Positions 7,297 to 16,583 of a stretch of 49,136 nt of DNA are shown one piece after another. The first letter of the stretch is position 1; every line of letters starts with the position of its first letter. The notes beneath the pieces are model-generated. The model ran no database searches and was not told the DNA's origin. It saw only the letters and a list, made by a program, of their open reading frames with translations. The position numbers and the translations under genes were made by a program. Location: positions 1 to 49,136 of the forward strand of contig JACZKQ010000037.1 in the NCBI GenBank assembly GCA_014859965.1, written 5' to 3'. This DNA is from Phycisphaerae bacterium. GTDB lineage: Bacteria; Planctomycetota; Phycisphaerae; Sedimentisphaerales; Anaerohalosphaeraceae.

Positions 7297-9151
7297 GAAC
7301 AATGTTTGGCCGCGGCGGCGATTTCATGCCGTCGCCCAGGTAGAATCCCGGGTGCGGCGGCTTGTTATACACCACATTCTGCCAGGCGATCGCGAGGCGG
7401 TACTGCGGGTCATGCATCAGTGTGTAAATGCGGTGCTTCGTAGGAATCGTGGTCGTGTAAAGCCGCAGCGCCCGCCCGTCCGGCGACGTCAGCAGCATTT
7501 CCTCACGCCAGTCACCGACAAAATCCCCCATGAGATTCACACCTCGCGCCGCGCCCCGCCCGGCCGCCACAAACAGCCGCTCTTCAACGCCCTTCTCCCA
7601 GTTCCACTTCCGCACCTCGCTGCCGGCAAGCAACTCCCGCAGCAGGTCCCCGTCCCACCAGATCACAAAGGAATTCGTCCGCGGGCATGGACCCATGTCG
7701 CGGCCCTCGCTGTCGCGCAGGCCGCCGGGGCCGCCCCATGCCTCATAGCCTCGATGCCGCGGATCGATGTCCGCCGCCATCCCCCCTCCCACGTCCACGC
7801 CGGGGCTCTGCTTCCACAGGACCTCGCCCGTGCGGGCGTCCCGCATCGCCGCCCCGGGAGTCATGAACCGCACCGTATCGTCCTCGTTCTCATGTATGGT
7901 GAAAACCTCCAGCCCCGGCCGATCCGGATACATGTCGCTGATGTGCATCGCGTCGCCGTGCCTGAAGCCGGTCGAATACAATCCCCGCCCGTCATCGTCG
8001 ACCACCATCGCATGATACACGATCTCGTCCCTGCCGTCGCCGTCCACGTCCGCCACCGAAAGCGAATGCCCGCCCATGCCCGAATACGGAGAGGCGTCCT
8101 TATATGGCGGATAACTGATCCCCGAATCGAATACCCACCGGCTCGTCAGTTCCCCGTCGCGCCAGTCCCATGCCGCCATCACCGTCCGCCCGTACACGCC
8201 GCGGCACATCACCACGCTCGGCCGCACGCCGTCCAGATACGCAACGCAAGCCAGAAACCGGTCGCAGCGATTGCCGTAGTTGTCGTTGCCGCCGTTGCCC
8301 CCGATGCCGCCCCAGCCGTCAATCGGCTCGCGCCCCGGAATGTAATCGACCGTCTTCAACGCCGCCCCCGTCCGCCCGTCGAAAATCGTGAAATACTCCG
8401 GCCCGTCAAGAATCCGCCCGTCCCTCCGGTCCCCCGGTTTGCGCGTCCGCCAATCCTTGTCTTTGTCGCCGATGACCTTGCCCGTGCCGTCAATTGTGCC
8501 GTCGGCCGTCTTACAGGCCATCTCCGCCCGGCCGTCGCCGTCCAGATCGTACACCATAAACTGCGTATAATGCTCGCCGTCGCGAATGTTAATCCCCAGG
8601 TCGATGCGCCACAGGTGCGTACCGTCCATCTTGTAGGCGTCCAGAATCGGCGTCCCCGTGACCCCCGGATGGGAATTGTCCTTCGGCCCGGACGTCTGGT
8701 GCAGCACAATCTCATATTCGCCGTCGCCATCCAGATCGGCAATCGAAGCGTCACCCGGCCGATAGCCCGGAAGGGGTTTGATGGGGATTTCAAGATACCC
8801 CTGTTCCCAGACTTTCGCCGGCTTTGATGCCGCCAGTTCCGTCCCGTCAATGACAGGTCGGACGAAATACTGCACGTCGCCGTCGGGAGCCGCTCTGTCG
8901 ACGAAGTTGGTAGAATCGGCAATGGGCTTGTCATTGATCCTCGCGGCCGCACCCTCGCCGACCGCACGATACACATTGAACTCCACGGCCTCCGGATCGG
9001 TCCCGAACAACCGCCATCCCACGTAGACGCCCCCGTCGGCCTGCCGAACGGCCGCCACACCGCGGGTAAGATTCTCCATTTGCCTCTGGCCTGAGGCCGC
9101 CCCCATCTGGCACGTCAGACAGAAGAGAATACATATCGAATAACGACCCAT
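7262..9151 (-). CDS. Secreted rhamnogalacturonan lyase, PL11 family (YesW/YesX-like)
   Basis: 629 residues. A signal peptide is followed by the PL11 opening MENLTRGVAAVRQADGGVY and an N-terminal beta domain (to res ~130), then an eight-bladed propeller marked by calcium-binding Asp-rich loops: DLDGDGEYEI, DLDGDGRAEM and DVDGDGRDEIV. Other family segments are LHQTSGPKDNSHPG, YGNRCDRFLACVAYLDG, RPSVVMCRGVYGRTV and the C-terminal MHDPQYRLAIAWQNVVYNKPPHPGF (shown here as one familiar stretch in parts). The enzyme cleaves the rhamnose-galacturonate backbone of pectin by beta-elimination. I chose ATG 9151, eight bases after AGGGAGG; an ATG six bases earlier is too close to it. It lies 62 bases downstream of the giant CotH/LTD gene and may be cotranscribed with it. 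Confidence 0.93.
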   Translation of the reverse strand: MGRYSICILFCLTCQMGAASGQRQMENLTRGVAAVRQADGGVYVGWRLFGTDPEAVEFNVYRAVGEGAAARINDKPIADSTNFVDRAAPDGDVQYFVRPVIDGTELAASKPAKVWEQGYLEIPIKPLPGYRPGDASIADLDGDGEYEIVLHQTSGPKDNSHPGVTGTPILDAYKMDGTHLWRIDLGINIRDGEHYTQFMVYDLDGDGRAEMACKTADGTIDGTGKVIGDKDKDWRTRKPGDRRDGRILDGPEYFTIFDGRTGAALKTVDYIPGREPIDGWGGIGGNGGNDNYGNRCDRFLACVAYLDGVRPSVVMCRGVYGRTVMAAWDWRDGELTSRWVFDSGISYPPYKDASPYSGMGGHSLSVADVDGDGRDEIVYHAMVVDDDGRGLYSTGFRHGDAMHISDMYPDRPGLEVFTIHENEDDTVRFMTPGAAMRDARTGEVLWKQSPGVDVGGGMAADIDPRHRGYEAWGGPGGLRDSEGRDMGPCPRTNSFVIWWDGDLLRELLAGSEVRKWNWEKGVEERLFVAAGRGAARGVNLMGDFVGDWREEMLLTSPDGRALRLYTTTIPTKHRIYTLMHDPQYRLAIAWQNVVYNKPPHPGFYLGDGMKSPPRPNIVLIGKGEALTTR

Positions 9152-9213
9152 GACCATGACCTCCCTGACCAAGAAACCATATAAGATATTCTAAGGACAA
9201 CCGCTTGCCCGTC

Positions 9214-12200
9214 CTATCGACCGGGCGCAGGATCGGCCGCGATCCAGTTAGCCGAGTCGTTCGTGTAAAGGGCGCGAGGATCGCTGCTTTCGGGATACCG
9301 GTGCTGCAGGCTGGCGCCCATGCCGTCGGCGGCAGCGGGCCACGGCGCCTTGTCGTTGTATTCAATCGAATCGACGCGAATATAGTACCTTTCGCTGCCC
9401 CATTCCTTGTCGCCGGGCCGCGAAAGCGTCACACGCTCACCGGCATTATTGAGTTTCGTATTATTGGCGAACGGCCCCAGCACCTGCACCCCAGCAGGAA
9501 GCTGTGGCCCATAGAAGGCGTTGAAAGCCGCCGGGTCCTGCGCAACAATCAAATACCCGTACGCCGGAATCGACACACCTGCGGGAAATTCAAAGTCGAT
9601 GCCGTCGGTAAACCGCCAAGGCACGGTTTCCCACGCCAGGGGCGGATTTTCCCCGCCGCTGAGTTCTTCACTCGCCAGGTCTTCACATGCCACGGGCTCA
9701 CCCGTGATATTATGCAGCTCGATGAACTCGCCGCCATCCGTTGCCTGTCCCGGCGCCGCCGCCGGGTTGTACATGATCTCCGTCATAATGACGGGCCCGA
9801 CGCGCGGATCACCGTTGGACAATCCCGGCGTCGCGACCTGCATGCATACAAAATCGTACCCGCCCGACAGGCTCTCCTTCTCATAGCGCCCGAACGACAC
9901 CCCCGTCGCCGACGCGCCGAAGTCCTCGACCGCCACGTACCCCGTCAGCACGGCGCCCACTCCGCTCTGCAGATGCACCAGTTCGCCGCCCTCGCTGAGG
10001 GCGAACGGCGCATGTCGTGTCCCCGCGCCCGTCGCCGCCGCCCCGAAATGCTCGTCTTCCGTAAACACGATGTATCCTCCCGCCGGGATTACCGTATCTT
10101 CAGCGATTTCATACTTCATCCTGCTCGCTTCGCTGCCGTCTCTGTCTGAGAGGAACCATCCGCCAATATGGATCGGCCCGTCGGTGGTGTTCCGCAGTTC
10201 GATCCAGTCGGCCGCCGCTTCATGCGAATGCGCAAGTACTTCGTTGATGACAACGGCGCCCGGCGCCGGTCCCACGTCGTCTGAGCCCGGCGTGCCGTCT
10301 TTCAGGGTGCTTGCCCGCCACGTGCTCCGCCGGCCCCAGTCCTCATGCGATGTCCCCGCGGGGTTACTCACCGTAAGCGAAAAACCATCGCCGTCGGTAA
10401 TCTTGTACCAACTGTCGGAGTAATCAAATTCGAGAATCGTGCTGTTGGACGCATCCTCCAGTTTGATCGTCTCTCCGCTGTTGGACAGTTGACCCTGATA
10501 AGGTCCGAACACAGCGGCGCCTTGCCCCACGGTATACCGCGACGCAAACGCCTCCGGGTTCCGCACCACCACCGCATACGCCCCGGCCGCAAGCGTCGCC
10601 TCCGGCGGGAACACGAACGCAATGCCGTCCGAGAAGTGAATCCCCTCCAACGCCAGCGCTTCGCTTCCGATGTTGATCAACTCGATAAACTCGTACTCTT
10701 CCGTGCCGTAGGCGCTCCCCGGCTCGGCGTCGCGCGGATGGTACATCATCTCCGAAATCCGCAGATACCGCTGCGCATCGCTTGGATTGCCCGGATACGT
10801 AAAGGACGTGACAAGACGGTCGGCGGCGTCGTACAGTTCGAGCGTTTCGCCCCAGTTCGAAAGGTGGCCGCTGAAGTTGCCCTGCACCAGCCGCTGCTCA
10901 CCGCCCCTGGGACTGGCCGTACGGGCCCGAAATGCCGCCGCATCGGACGCCGCATACAACGTCCCGCCGGCGGGAATAACGGTCCCCGGCGCAAAGGTTT
11001 GCCGGACGCCCCCCGCCAGCCGCCAGCCGGAGATATCCACCGCATAAGCCGCCGGATTGACCAGTTCGACATACTCCTGATCCTGATTGCCCCCCACCGG
11101 ATTGTAGTCGACGCTCCCGATGGTGACAACCGCGTTGGCCGGCTGCACATCCGGAATCCCGGCGTTGCCCGGATACATCGGATTATGGATACTGTGGTCC
11201 TCGAAGAAATGCCGCCGACGCACGGGAAGGTATTGCGTCTTCAGATTGTTGACGTGACCGCCGATCATGCTGCCCACTTCGGAATACATCAGGCTCACCA
11301 GCTCATCGATCCGCCGCTCGTAATACCGCTCGGCCGTCGGCGTGCTCGTCGGCTGCAGTATGTCGTCCATTAGCGTCCGTAGCCGCCGCAGATACATCTT
11401 CCGCGTCACCGGGTGCCGCGTGATCGCATCGAAAAGCCGGTTCCACTGGTGATCGATCTTCTGGTGCGTGCTGTCGCCGTAGAACGGATGACTGGGCGAA
11501 CGCAGCGGGTCCTCCGGCCAGTCCTGGTCCGCAATAATCCCCCCGATCCCGTTATTGAGACCGAACGTCAGGTCCTTGTCCCACGGCAGGAACATCCACT
11601 CGCCCGTCCCCTCCGTGTCGCGATACAGGAAGTAATTCTTGTGCGTATGATCGTTCTCGTGGACGATCACCGACGACGTCATGTAGTTGATCACCGCCGG
11701 AATATTGACGTTGTCGAACATGTACTCCGCCCAGTTCGGATTGGCGGCGCTGATCCCGTCCACCAGCGCCTGCAGGTCGCCCAAGTCCTCCCACAGCCGG
11801 CTGATCTTCCGTGGAACCTGTTCCCCCGCAATACGGCTCAGGTCGCTGTACACCTTGTACAGCGCCCCCCGCTTGTCCAGCCCGGCCCGTTCGATCAGAT
11901 GCGTGTCCGGCTGCTCGACAAAGATTCTTACCGCGTGGTAGCTGCCGTTTCTGCGCACGTGCAGCGGAAAGCTGATGCTCGCCGTCAGGCCCGCCTTCGC
12001 GTATGTCTCCCACGCCAGCGGCTGACGAATATACGCCGGATCGGCCCCACGTTCGTTCAGGTTGATCTCGTCCACGCGTGGAAGCCCCGGTGCGAACATG
12101 AAATCATGCCCGTTGTTGAAATCGAATTTTCGGCCGCCGGTGGTGTTGCCGCCGCGAAGCCTGATAAACACATTGTCGTAGAACTCACCAAGAAAATAAA

Positions 12201-14739
12201 CGCTTGCCCGTGTGCCGCTGCGGGTCCCCGCCGCCGCCACATTCGCCACAAAATATTCGAACACCTGCATGTTCGTCTGAATAGACGCATCGCGGGCCAC
12301 TGTGCCGAAATACTCCGGAGACTTCTCCGGCAGCAGAAACATCGGTTCCCGCGTCCGCACACCCTTGTCGTCCTCGGCCGTTACATACCAGCGGATCATC
12401 GCGCCCGGCCCGAACGCCGTGTGCGGAATGACTGCGGCGAAAACACCGTCACCCGCCGTCGCATCGGCTCCCGTCCCGTCGTCGACCATCATGACTTGCG
12501 TCTCCGCCGCGAAACCGATCCGATAATGCAGCCGCACCTCCCCCACCGCATCATACGTCGGCTCGACCCGCGCCGTAATCACAACGTCGTCCGCATCGCC
12601 CGGCCGCGGCGGGTTCTTGGTCACCTCGCGAACCGTTGGCCCTAAGTCGGCCGTGCCGTCGTGGTTGCCCGCGCCGGGCGACGGAACATGAAAGAACCCC
12701 GCCACTGCTGTTCGCGTCGCCGCGCCCGCGTCCCGCTGCACGCTCAGCCAAGGCGTAATCAAAAGATCTGAACTGGTCTGACTCTCGTTGAGCCCGTGCA
12801 CGGCAAGGACATTTGTTCCCACCCGCAGATTGCCCAACGCCTCCTCCGGCAGCGGAAAACTCACAAAATTCACCGCCTGATCGTCGTCATGCTTAAAGAT
12901 CGCCTCCGAATTCCACGTCGCTTCCGGCGGGTCATTAATGCTGACAACCGGCAGCCCCCCATTGATGTAAGCAATAAACCCGTCGTCATATTTCATGCGA
13001 AGCGTCAGGCTGTGCAGATGGCTCAGATCGTCCACTTCGAACGGAACGCGAATATACACCGAGGCGTTGCGCCCGTACATCTCCGAAACATCCAGCCCCA
13101 CCAGCGAGCCGTAGTCGTATCCCACGCCCGTCCGGCCCGTCTTCCAGCCCGAATGGTCAAAGCCCGGCTCCGTCCACGTCAGCCCCAACGACCCGTCCTC
13201 CGGCACCAGTGCCAATGCGTCCGCCCCTTCGCGCACCAGATCCACCGTCATCGACGAAACACCCGCCGGCGCCGCCATCCCGTAAGAAATCCCCGCAAAC
13301 TGCGGCGGATACGCATAAGAATGAACCACCGTCCGGCCGTCGGGCTTCACCAGGGCGATGTAACCCGCACCGCTGGTCAGTGCAAAATTTGTGTGCAGCT
13401 CACCCTCCGGGTCGCTTCGGTTCTTCCCCGACGCAAAAACCACCAGAAAAGCCCCCGGATCCAACACCACCTCCGGCAGCTCCCAGCGAGTCAAATTTCG
13501 CTCATCATCCGTCAGGTACCACCCCTTCAGGGGTATCGCTTCGCCGGAGATGTTCAGCAGCTCGATCCAGTCGGACGACTGGCCATCCTCATCCAGCAGT
13601 TCACCCTCAGCAAGCGGATGTTTGCTGTTATTCGAGGCCATGAACTCATTGATCAGTATCGACGGACCCTCGGCGCCCCAGTTGTCAGCCAGCAGTGAAT
13701 AATCCCCCAGATCAACACCTGCTCTTCCGTCGATATCGCCGATGCCGGCATCTTCCAGCCAGCGGCTCGTCATAATATGCAAATCTGAAAGGTCCACCCC
13801 GCAGTCGCCGTCCAGGTCCCCCGCCGGACACATCGACTCCATCACAACAATCCGGACCGTGTCCTCCGCCCCTAACGTCCCGTCCGTCGCCGACAGCTTC
13901 AGCGTATAGGCCCCGGCAACCGCCGGCAGCCTAACCCGCGGATCCTCCACCAGATTGTCCGGCTCGAAAACAACGTCGCCGATGTCCACCCCCGCCGGAG
14001 CTTTTTCAACGGTCCACGCCATCGCCAGCAGTTCCGGATGGTCGCCATAATACGCAACCGTCCCATCAAGCTGAACCGCAGTATACGGCAGCACAACGAT
14101 CCGGTCCGTCCCCGCATCCACCTCCGGCGGCCAACCCCCCGCCGGCGCCCCCAATAACTCCACCTCCGCCACCTGCATACTGTTGGCGCTGGAAGGGTGC
14201 CTCACGGCGGTGATCATTAATTGGTAATGGTTGTACGGCGTCCTGTTGGTGAATCGAATGGGTGTCTGGTTCATTGTGAACCGCGGCCATTCGATCGCCT
14301 GCTTGAAATCGGTGATCTCCCCGCTTGCGATCAGCGTGTACGGACCATTGATGCCGACATTCGACCCATACAATTCGAAAGCGATCGGGTCTCGCGCCGG
14401 CGCGTCGTTGGCAGTCGTAAACGTCAGGCCGCCGACCACCATCCCGCTCTGCCAGGGCGTCACCCGAAACCCCGTCGGCTGCCCGACCCCCCTGAAGTTC
14501 AGGTACTTTGTTGTGTCCTTGTCGTCAATCGCCAACGGCGGTGCCTCGCCCGCCGGCCAATCGCCGTCCTCGGGAACTCCAATCACCAAGTCACCCGGCC
14601 TTGTAATGTCGGATATGGCCGGATCGCCGCAGAGAGCGGACAGAAGCAGTCCGGCCGCCCCAAGTCCCTTATCCATCCCGGCAGCGCATACCGCCGCCCC
14701 GGCTAAAACTACGATGAAGCAGAAACGCATTCGAAACAT
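9214..14739 (-). CDS. Giant secreted multidomain protein: CotH kinase-like domain with five LTDs and a dockerin-like repeat
   Basis: 1841 residues from ATG 14739 (the frame opens earlier, but this start precedes the signal peptide MFRMRFCFIVVLAGAAV). Order, with rough positions: F5/8-like discoidin domain (30-190), PKD-like domain (200-300), Asp-rich dockerin-like pair GDLDGDCGVDLSDL / GDIDGRAGVDLGDY (305-355), LTD (360-470), beta-sandwich (480-690), Ig-like segment (700-810), CotH kinase-like domain (815-1190) with HKNYFLYRD and PWDKDLTFG, then four more LTDs (about 1200, 1330, 1490 and 1645 to the end). CotH is a secreted protein kinase in Bacillus spores; in planctomycetes such proteins are common but untested. 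The tail matches the partial gene at 1-731. A strong promoter sits at 14816-14844. It may be a surface adhesin or matrix component; the function is unknown. Confidence 0.9.
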   Translation of the reverse strand: MFRMRFCFIVVLAGAAVCAAGMDKGLGAAGLLLSALCGDPAISDITRPGDLVIGVPEDGDWPAGEAPPLAIDDKDTTKYLNFRGVGQPTGFRVTPWQSGMVVGGLTFTTANDAPARDPIAFELYGSNVGINGPYTLIASGEITDFKQAIEWPRFTMNQTPIRFTNRTPYNHYQLMITAVRHPSSANSMQVAEVELLGAPAGGWPPEVDAGTDRIVVLPYTAVQLDGTVAYYGDHPELLAMAWTVEKAPAGVDIGDVVFEPDNLVEDPRVRLPAVAGAYTLKLSATDGTLGAEDTVRIVVMESMCPAGDLDGDCGVDLSDLHIMTSRWLEDAGIGDIDGRAGVDLGDYSLLADNWGAEGPSILINEFMASNNSKHPLAEGELLDEDGQSSDWIELLNISGEAIPLKGWYLTDDERNLTRWELPEVVLDPGAFLVVFASGKNRSDPEGELHTNFALTSGAGYIALVKPDGRTVVHSYAYPPQFAGISYGMAAPAGVSSMTVDLVREGADALALVPEDGSLGLTWTEPGFDHSGWKTGRTGVGYDYGSLVGLDVSEMYGRNASVYIRVPFEVDDLSHLHSLTLRMKYDDGFIAYINGGLPVVSINDPPEATWNSEAIFKHDDDQAVNFVSFPLPEEALGNLRVGTNVLAVHGLNESQTSSDLLITPWLSVQRDAGAATRTAVAGFFHVPSPGAGNHDGTADLGPTVREVTKNPPRPGDADDVVITARVEPTYDAVGEVRLHYRIGFAAETQVMMVDDGTGADATAGDGVFAAVIPHTAFGPGAMIRWYVTAEDDKGVRTREPMFLLPEKSPEYFGTVARDASIQTNMQVFEYFVANVAAAGTRSGTRASVYFLGEFYDNVFIRLRGGNTTGGRKFDFNNGHDFMFAPGLPRVDEINLNERGADPAYIRQPLAWETYAKAGLTASISFPLHVRRNGSYHAVRIFVEQPDTHLIERAGLDKRGALYKVYSDLSRIAGEQVPRKISRLWEDLGDLQALVDGISAANPNWAEYMFDNVNIPAVINYMTSSVIVHENDHTHKNYFLYRDTEGTGEWMFLPWDKDLTFGLNNGIGGIIADQDWPEDPLRSPSHPFYGDSTHQKIDHQWNRLFDAITRHPVTRKMYLRRLRTLMDDILQPTSTPTAERYYERRIDELVSLMYSEVGSMIGGHVNNLKTQYLPVRRRHFFEDHSIHNPMYPGNAGIPDVQPANAVVTIGSVDYNPVGGNQDQEYVELVNPAAYAVDISGWRLAGGVRQTFAPGTVIPAGGTLYAASDAAAFRARTASPRGGEQRLVQGNFSGHLSNWGETLELYDAADRLVTSFTYPGNPSDAQRYLRISEMMYHPRDAEPGSAYGTEEYEFIELINIGSEALALEGIHFSDGIAFVFPPEATLAAGAYAVVVRNPEAFASRYTVGQGAAVFGPYQGQLSNSGETIKLEDASNSTILEFDYSDSWYKITDGDGFSLTVSNPAGTSHEDWGRRSTWRASTLKDGTPGSDDVGPAPGAVVINEVLAHSHEAAADWIELRNTTDGPIHIGGWFLSDRDGSEASRMKYEIAEDTVIPAGGYIVFTEDEHFGAAATGAGTRHAPFALSEGGELVHLQSGVGAVLTGYVAVEDFGASATGVSFGRYEKESLSGGYDFVCMQVATPGLSNGDPRVGPVIMTEIMYNPAAAPGQATDGGEFIELHNITGEPVACEDLASEELSGGENPPLAWETVPWRFTDGIDFEFPAGVSIPAYGYLIVAQDPAAFNAFYGPQLPAGVQVLGPFANNTKLNNAGERVTLSRPGDKEWGSERYYIRVDSIEYNDKAPWPAAADGMGASLQHRYPESSDPRALYTNDSANWIAADPAPGR

Positions 14740-14815
14740 CACCCAGCCCTTAGAATACTTCGCACCCACAAACACAACCATATACCCCCTGAAAGGGCAT
14801 CCGCACCACCTTCAT

Positions 14816-14844
14816 ATTATACCCGGCAAGCCCCTCGATTTCAA
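14816..14844 (-). promoter_or_regulatory. Sigma-70-type promoter of the giant CotH/LTD gene
   Basis: On the minus strand, TTGAAA (14839-14844) and TATAAT (14816-14821) are separated by exactly 17 bases. It lies 77 bases before the chosen start codon at 14739. Confidence 0.65.
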
Positions 14845-14923
14845 CGTGTTGTGTCGATTTTTACCGGCCGCACCCAGATCGGCCCGGGTTATCATTTTGC
14901 CCGAAAAAAGGCAGGGCACATCC

Positions 14924-14952
14924 TTGACATCTCGCACCCGCAGGGATATGTT
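14924..14952 (+). promoter_or_regulatory. Sigma-70-type promoter of the Tat-exported isomerase-fold gene
   Basis: A perfect TTGACA (14924-14929) and TATGTT (14947-14952) are separated by 17 bases. It lies about 50 bases before the ATG at 15001. Together with the minus-strand promoter at 14816-14844 it makes this a divergent control region. Confidence 0.6.
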
Positions 14953-15000
14953 CTACGAAGGTTCGATCACAAAAATCAACCACAAAAAAGGAGGCCCGTC

Positions 15001-16536
15001 ATGGAGAATCGCCAAACCTCGCGCTGTTCCTGTTGTGTCACCCGCCGCCGTTTTCTGGCCAACTGCACCACGTGTGCCGTGGGGCTCACGCTGGCCGCCG
15101 CACCGCGCGCCCGCGCCGCCGAGGGCAAGACCCGCATCCGGGTCATCTACGCCCTGCACGCCGAGAAGCAGCCCGGTCCCGACTGGCCAAACGTCGGCTT
15201 CGATTTCGGGCCACACATGAAACGTATCAATGCAGAACTGGCCAAACGGTGCTCCGGTTTTGAGTTTATTTCCTCCACGGCAACCGGGCCCGAACAAGCC
15301 AAGGCCATCGTCGAGGCAGACGCCGGCACCACTATCGACGGCTACATTGTCTACCAGATGAACTGCTGGAATCAGGTCGTGCAAACGGTGGCGCAAACGG
15401 GTAGGCCCGTGCTTTATGCCGATTTCCAATACGGCGGGTCCGGCGGCTTCCTCGTGTACAACGCCGCCTTCCTCCGCACGGCCGCTCCCAACGTCGGCTT
15501 CGTCGCCTCGTCAAGAATGTCCGATCTCGTCGCCGCAGTCAAGTGCTTCCAGACTGCAAAGGCCGCTGACTTCGCCGCCGCAACCAAAGCCGCCCGCATG
15601 AAAACAACGCGCAAACCGGGCGACCCGACCTGCACCGCCGACAATCTGAAAACCATCTCCCCCGAAGAATGCGTCAAGAAGCTGGCTGCCTCCAAGATCC
15701 TTGCCGTCCACAGCCAGGACGCCGGCCCGGCCGCACCCATCATGGGCATCCCCATGGAAAACGTCGCCTTCGCCGAAGTCAACGCCGCCTGGGAAAGCGC
15801 CGACAAGGACCAATCCCGCGCAATCGCCGACCGCTGGCAGAAAGGCGCCGCCGAAGTACTCGACGTCTCACGCGAGACACTGGAAACCTCGGCCGCCATG
15901 TACCTCGGCATGAAAAAAGTCCTCAAAGACCACAACGCCAACGCAATTACCATCAACTGCCTCGGCGGCTTCTACGGCGGCCACATCCACGCCTATCCCT
16001 GCCTCGGCTTCCACGAACTCTGCAACGAAGGCCTCGTCGGCGCCTGCGAATGCGACGTCCGGTCCACGGCCACCATGCTCATGATGAACCACCTCACCGG
16101 CGGCCGGCCCGGCTTCATCTCCGACCCTGTTATCGACACCGCCAAACGCCAGATCATCTATGCCCATTGCGTCGCGCCGAACAAGATGTTCGGCCCCGCC
16201 GGGGCGACAAACCCGTTCAAGATCATGACCCACTCCGAAGACCGACAAGGCGCCTCCGTCCGATCTATCCTGCCTCTGGACTACATGACCACCACAATGG
16301 ACATCCGCCCTGACCAGAAAGAGATCATCTTCCACATGGGCAAGGCCGTCGAAAACGACCCCGACGACCGGGCGTGCAGGACGAAACTCGCCGCCGAACC
16401 CGTCGGCGACATCGAGAAACTCTTCACTGAGTGGGACCACTGGGGCTGGCATCGCGTAACCTGCTACGGCGACCTGAAGGAGCCCGTTCAGGCCCTCGCC
16501 GAAAAAATGAACTGGAAAATAATCGAAGAAGCATGA
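15001..16536 (+). CDS. Tat-exported protein of the L-fucose/L-arabinose isomerase fold
   Basis: 511 residues from the ATG at 15001, which follows AAAGGAGG by seven bases; the frame's earlier start has no such site. The N terminus is a twin-arginine signal (TRRRFLANCT, then a hydrophobic AVGLTLAAAPRARA ending at an ARA-A site). It is unusually cysteine-rich (Cys9, 11, 12, 22, 25). The mature part resembles the FucI/AraA-like family: an N-terminal Rossmann-type half, and a C-terminal half with INCLGGFYGG, ACECDVRSTATMLMMNHLTG and IIYAHCVAPNKMFG. In true isomerases Glu/Asp/His ligands bind Mn; here ECD and HC could play that part. Such enzymes are normally cytoplasmic, so export argues for a different or binding role. 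Similar Tat proteins are annotated only as hypothetical. Confidence 0.7.
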   Translation: MENRQTSRCSCCVTRRRFLANCTTCAVGLTLAAAPRARAAEGKTRIRVIYALHAEKQPGPDWPNVGFDFGPHMKRINAELAKRCSGFEFISSTATGPEQAKAIVEADAGTTIDGYIVYQMNCWNQVVQTVAQTGRPVLYADFQYGGSGGFLVYNAAFLRTAAPNVGFVASSRMSDLVAAVKCFQTAKAADFAAATKAARMKTTRKPGDPTCTADNLKTISPEECVKKLAASKILAVHSQDAGPAAPIMGIPMENVAFAEVNAAWESADKDQSRAIADRWQKGAAEVLDVSRETLETSAAMYLGMKKVLKDHNANAITINCLGGFYGGHIHAYPCLGFHELCNEGLVGACECDVRSTATMLMMNHLTGGRPGFISDPVIDTAKRQIIYAHCVAPNKMFGPAGATNPFKIMTHSEDRQGASVRSILPLDYMTTTMDIRPDQKEIIFHMGKAVENDPDDRACRTKLAAEPVGDIEKLFTEWDHWGWHRVTCYGDLKEPVQALAEKMNWKIIEEA

Positions 16537-16583
16537 GACCCAATCACGGCACGGTTTGCCAGGCGCCTGACCAGACTGCCGGC

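Noticed and set aside
7352..8827. 491-codon plus-strand frame opposite the PL11 gene
   Set aside because: Arg/Pro/His-rich translation with no domain character, a shadow of a clear PL11 lyase.
11413..12645. 410-codon plus-strand frame, and several others, opposite the giant CotH/LTD gene
   Set aside because: No domain character; the minus-strand frame has signal peptide, promoter and recognisable domains throughout.
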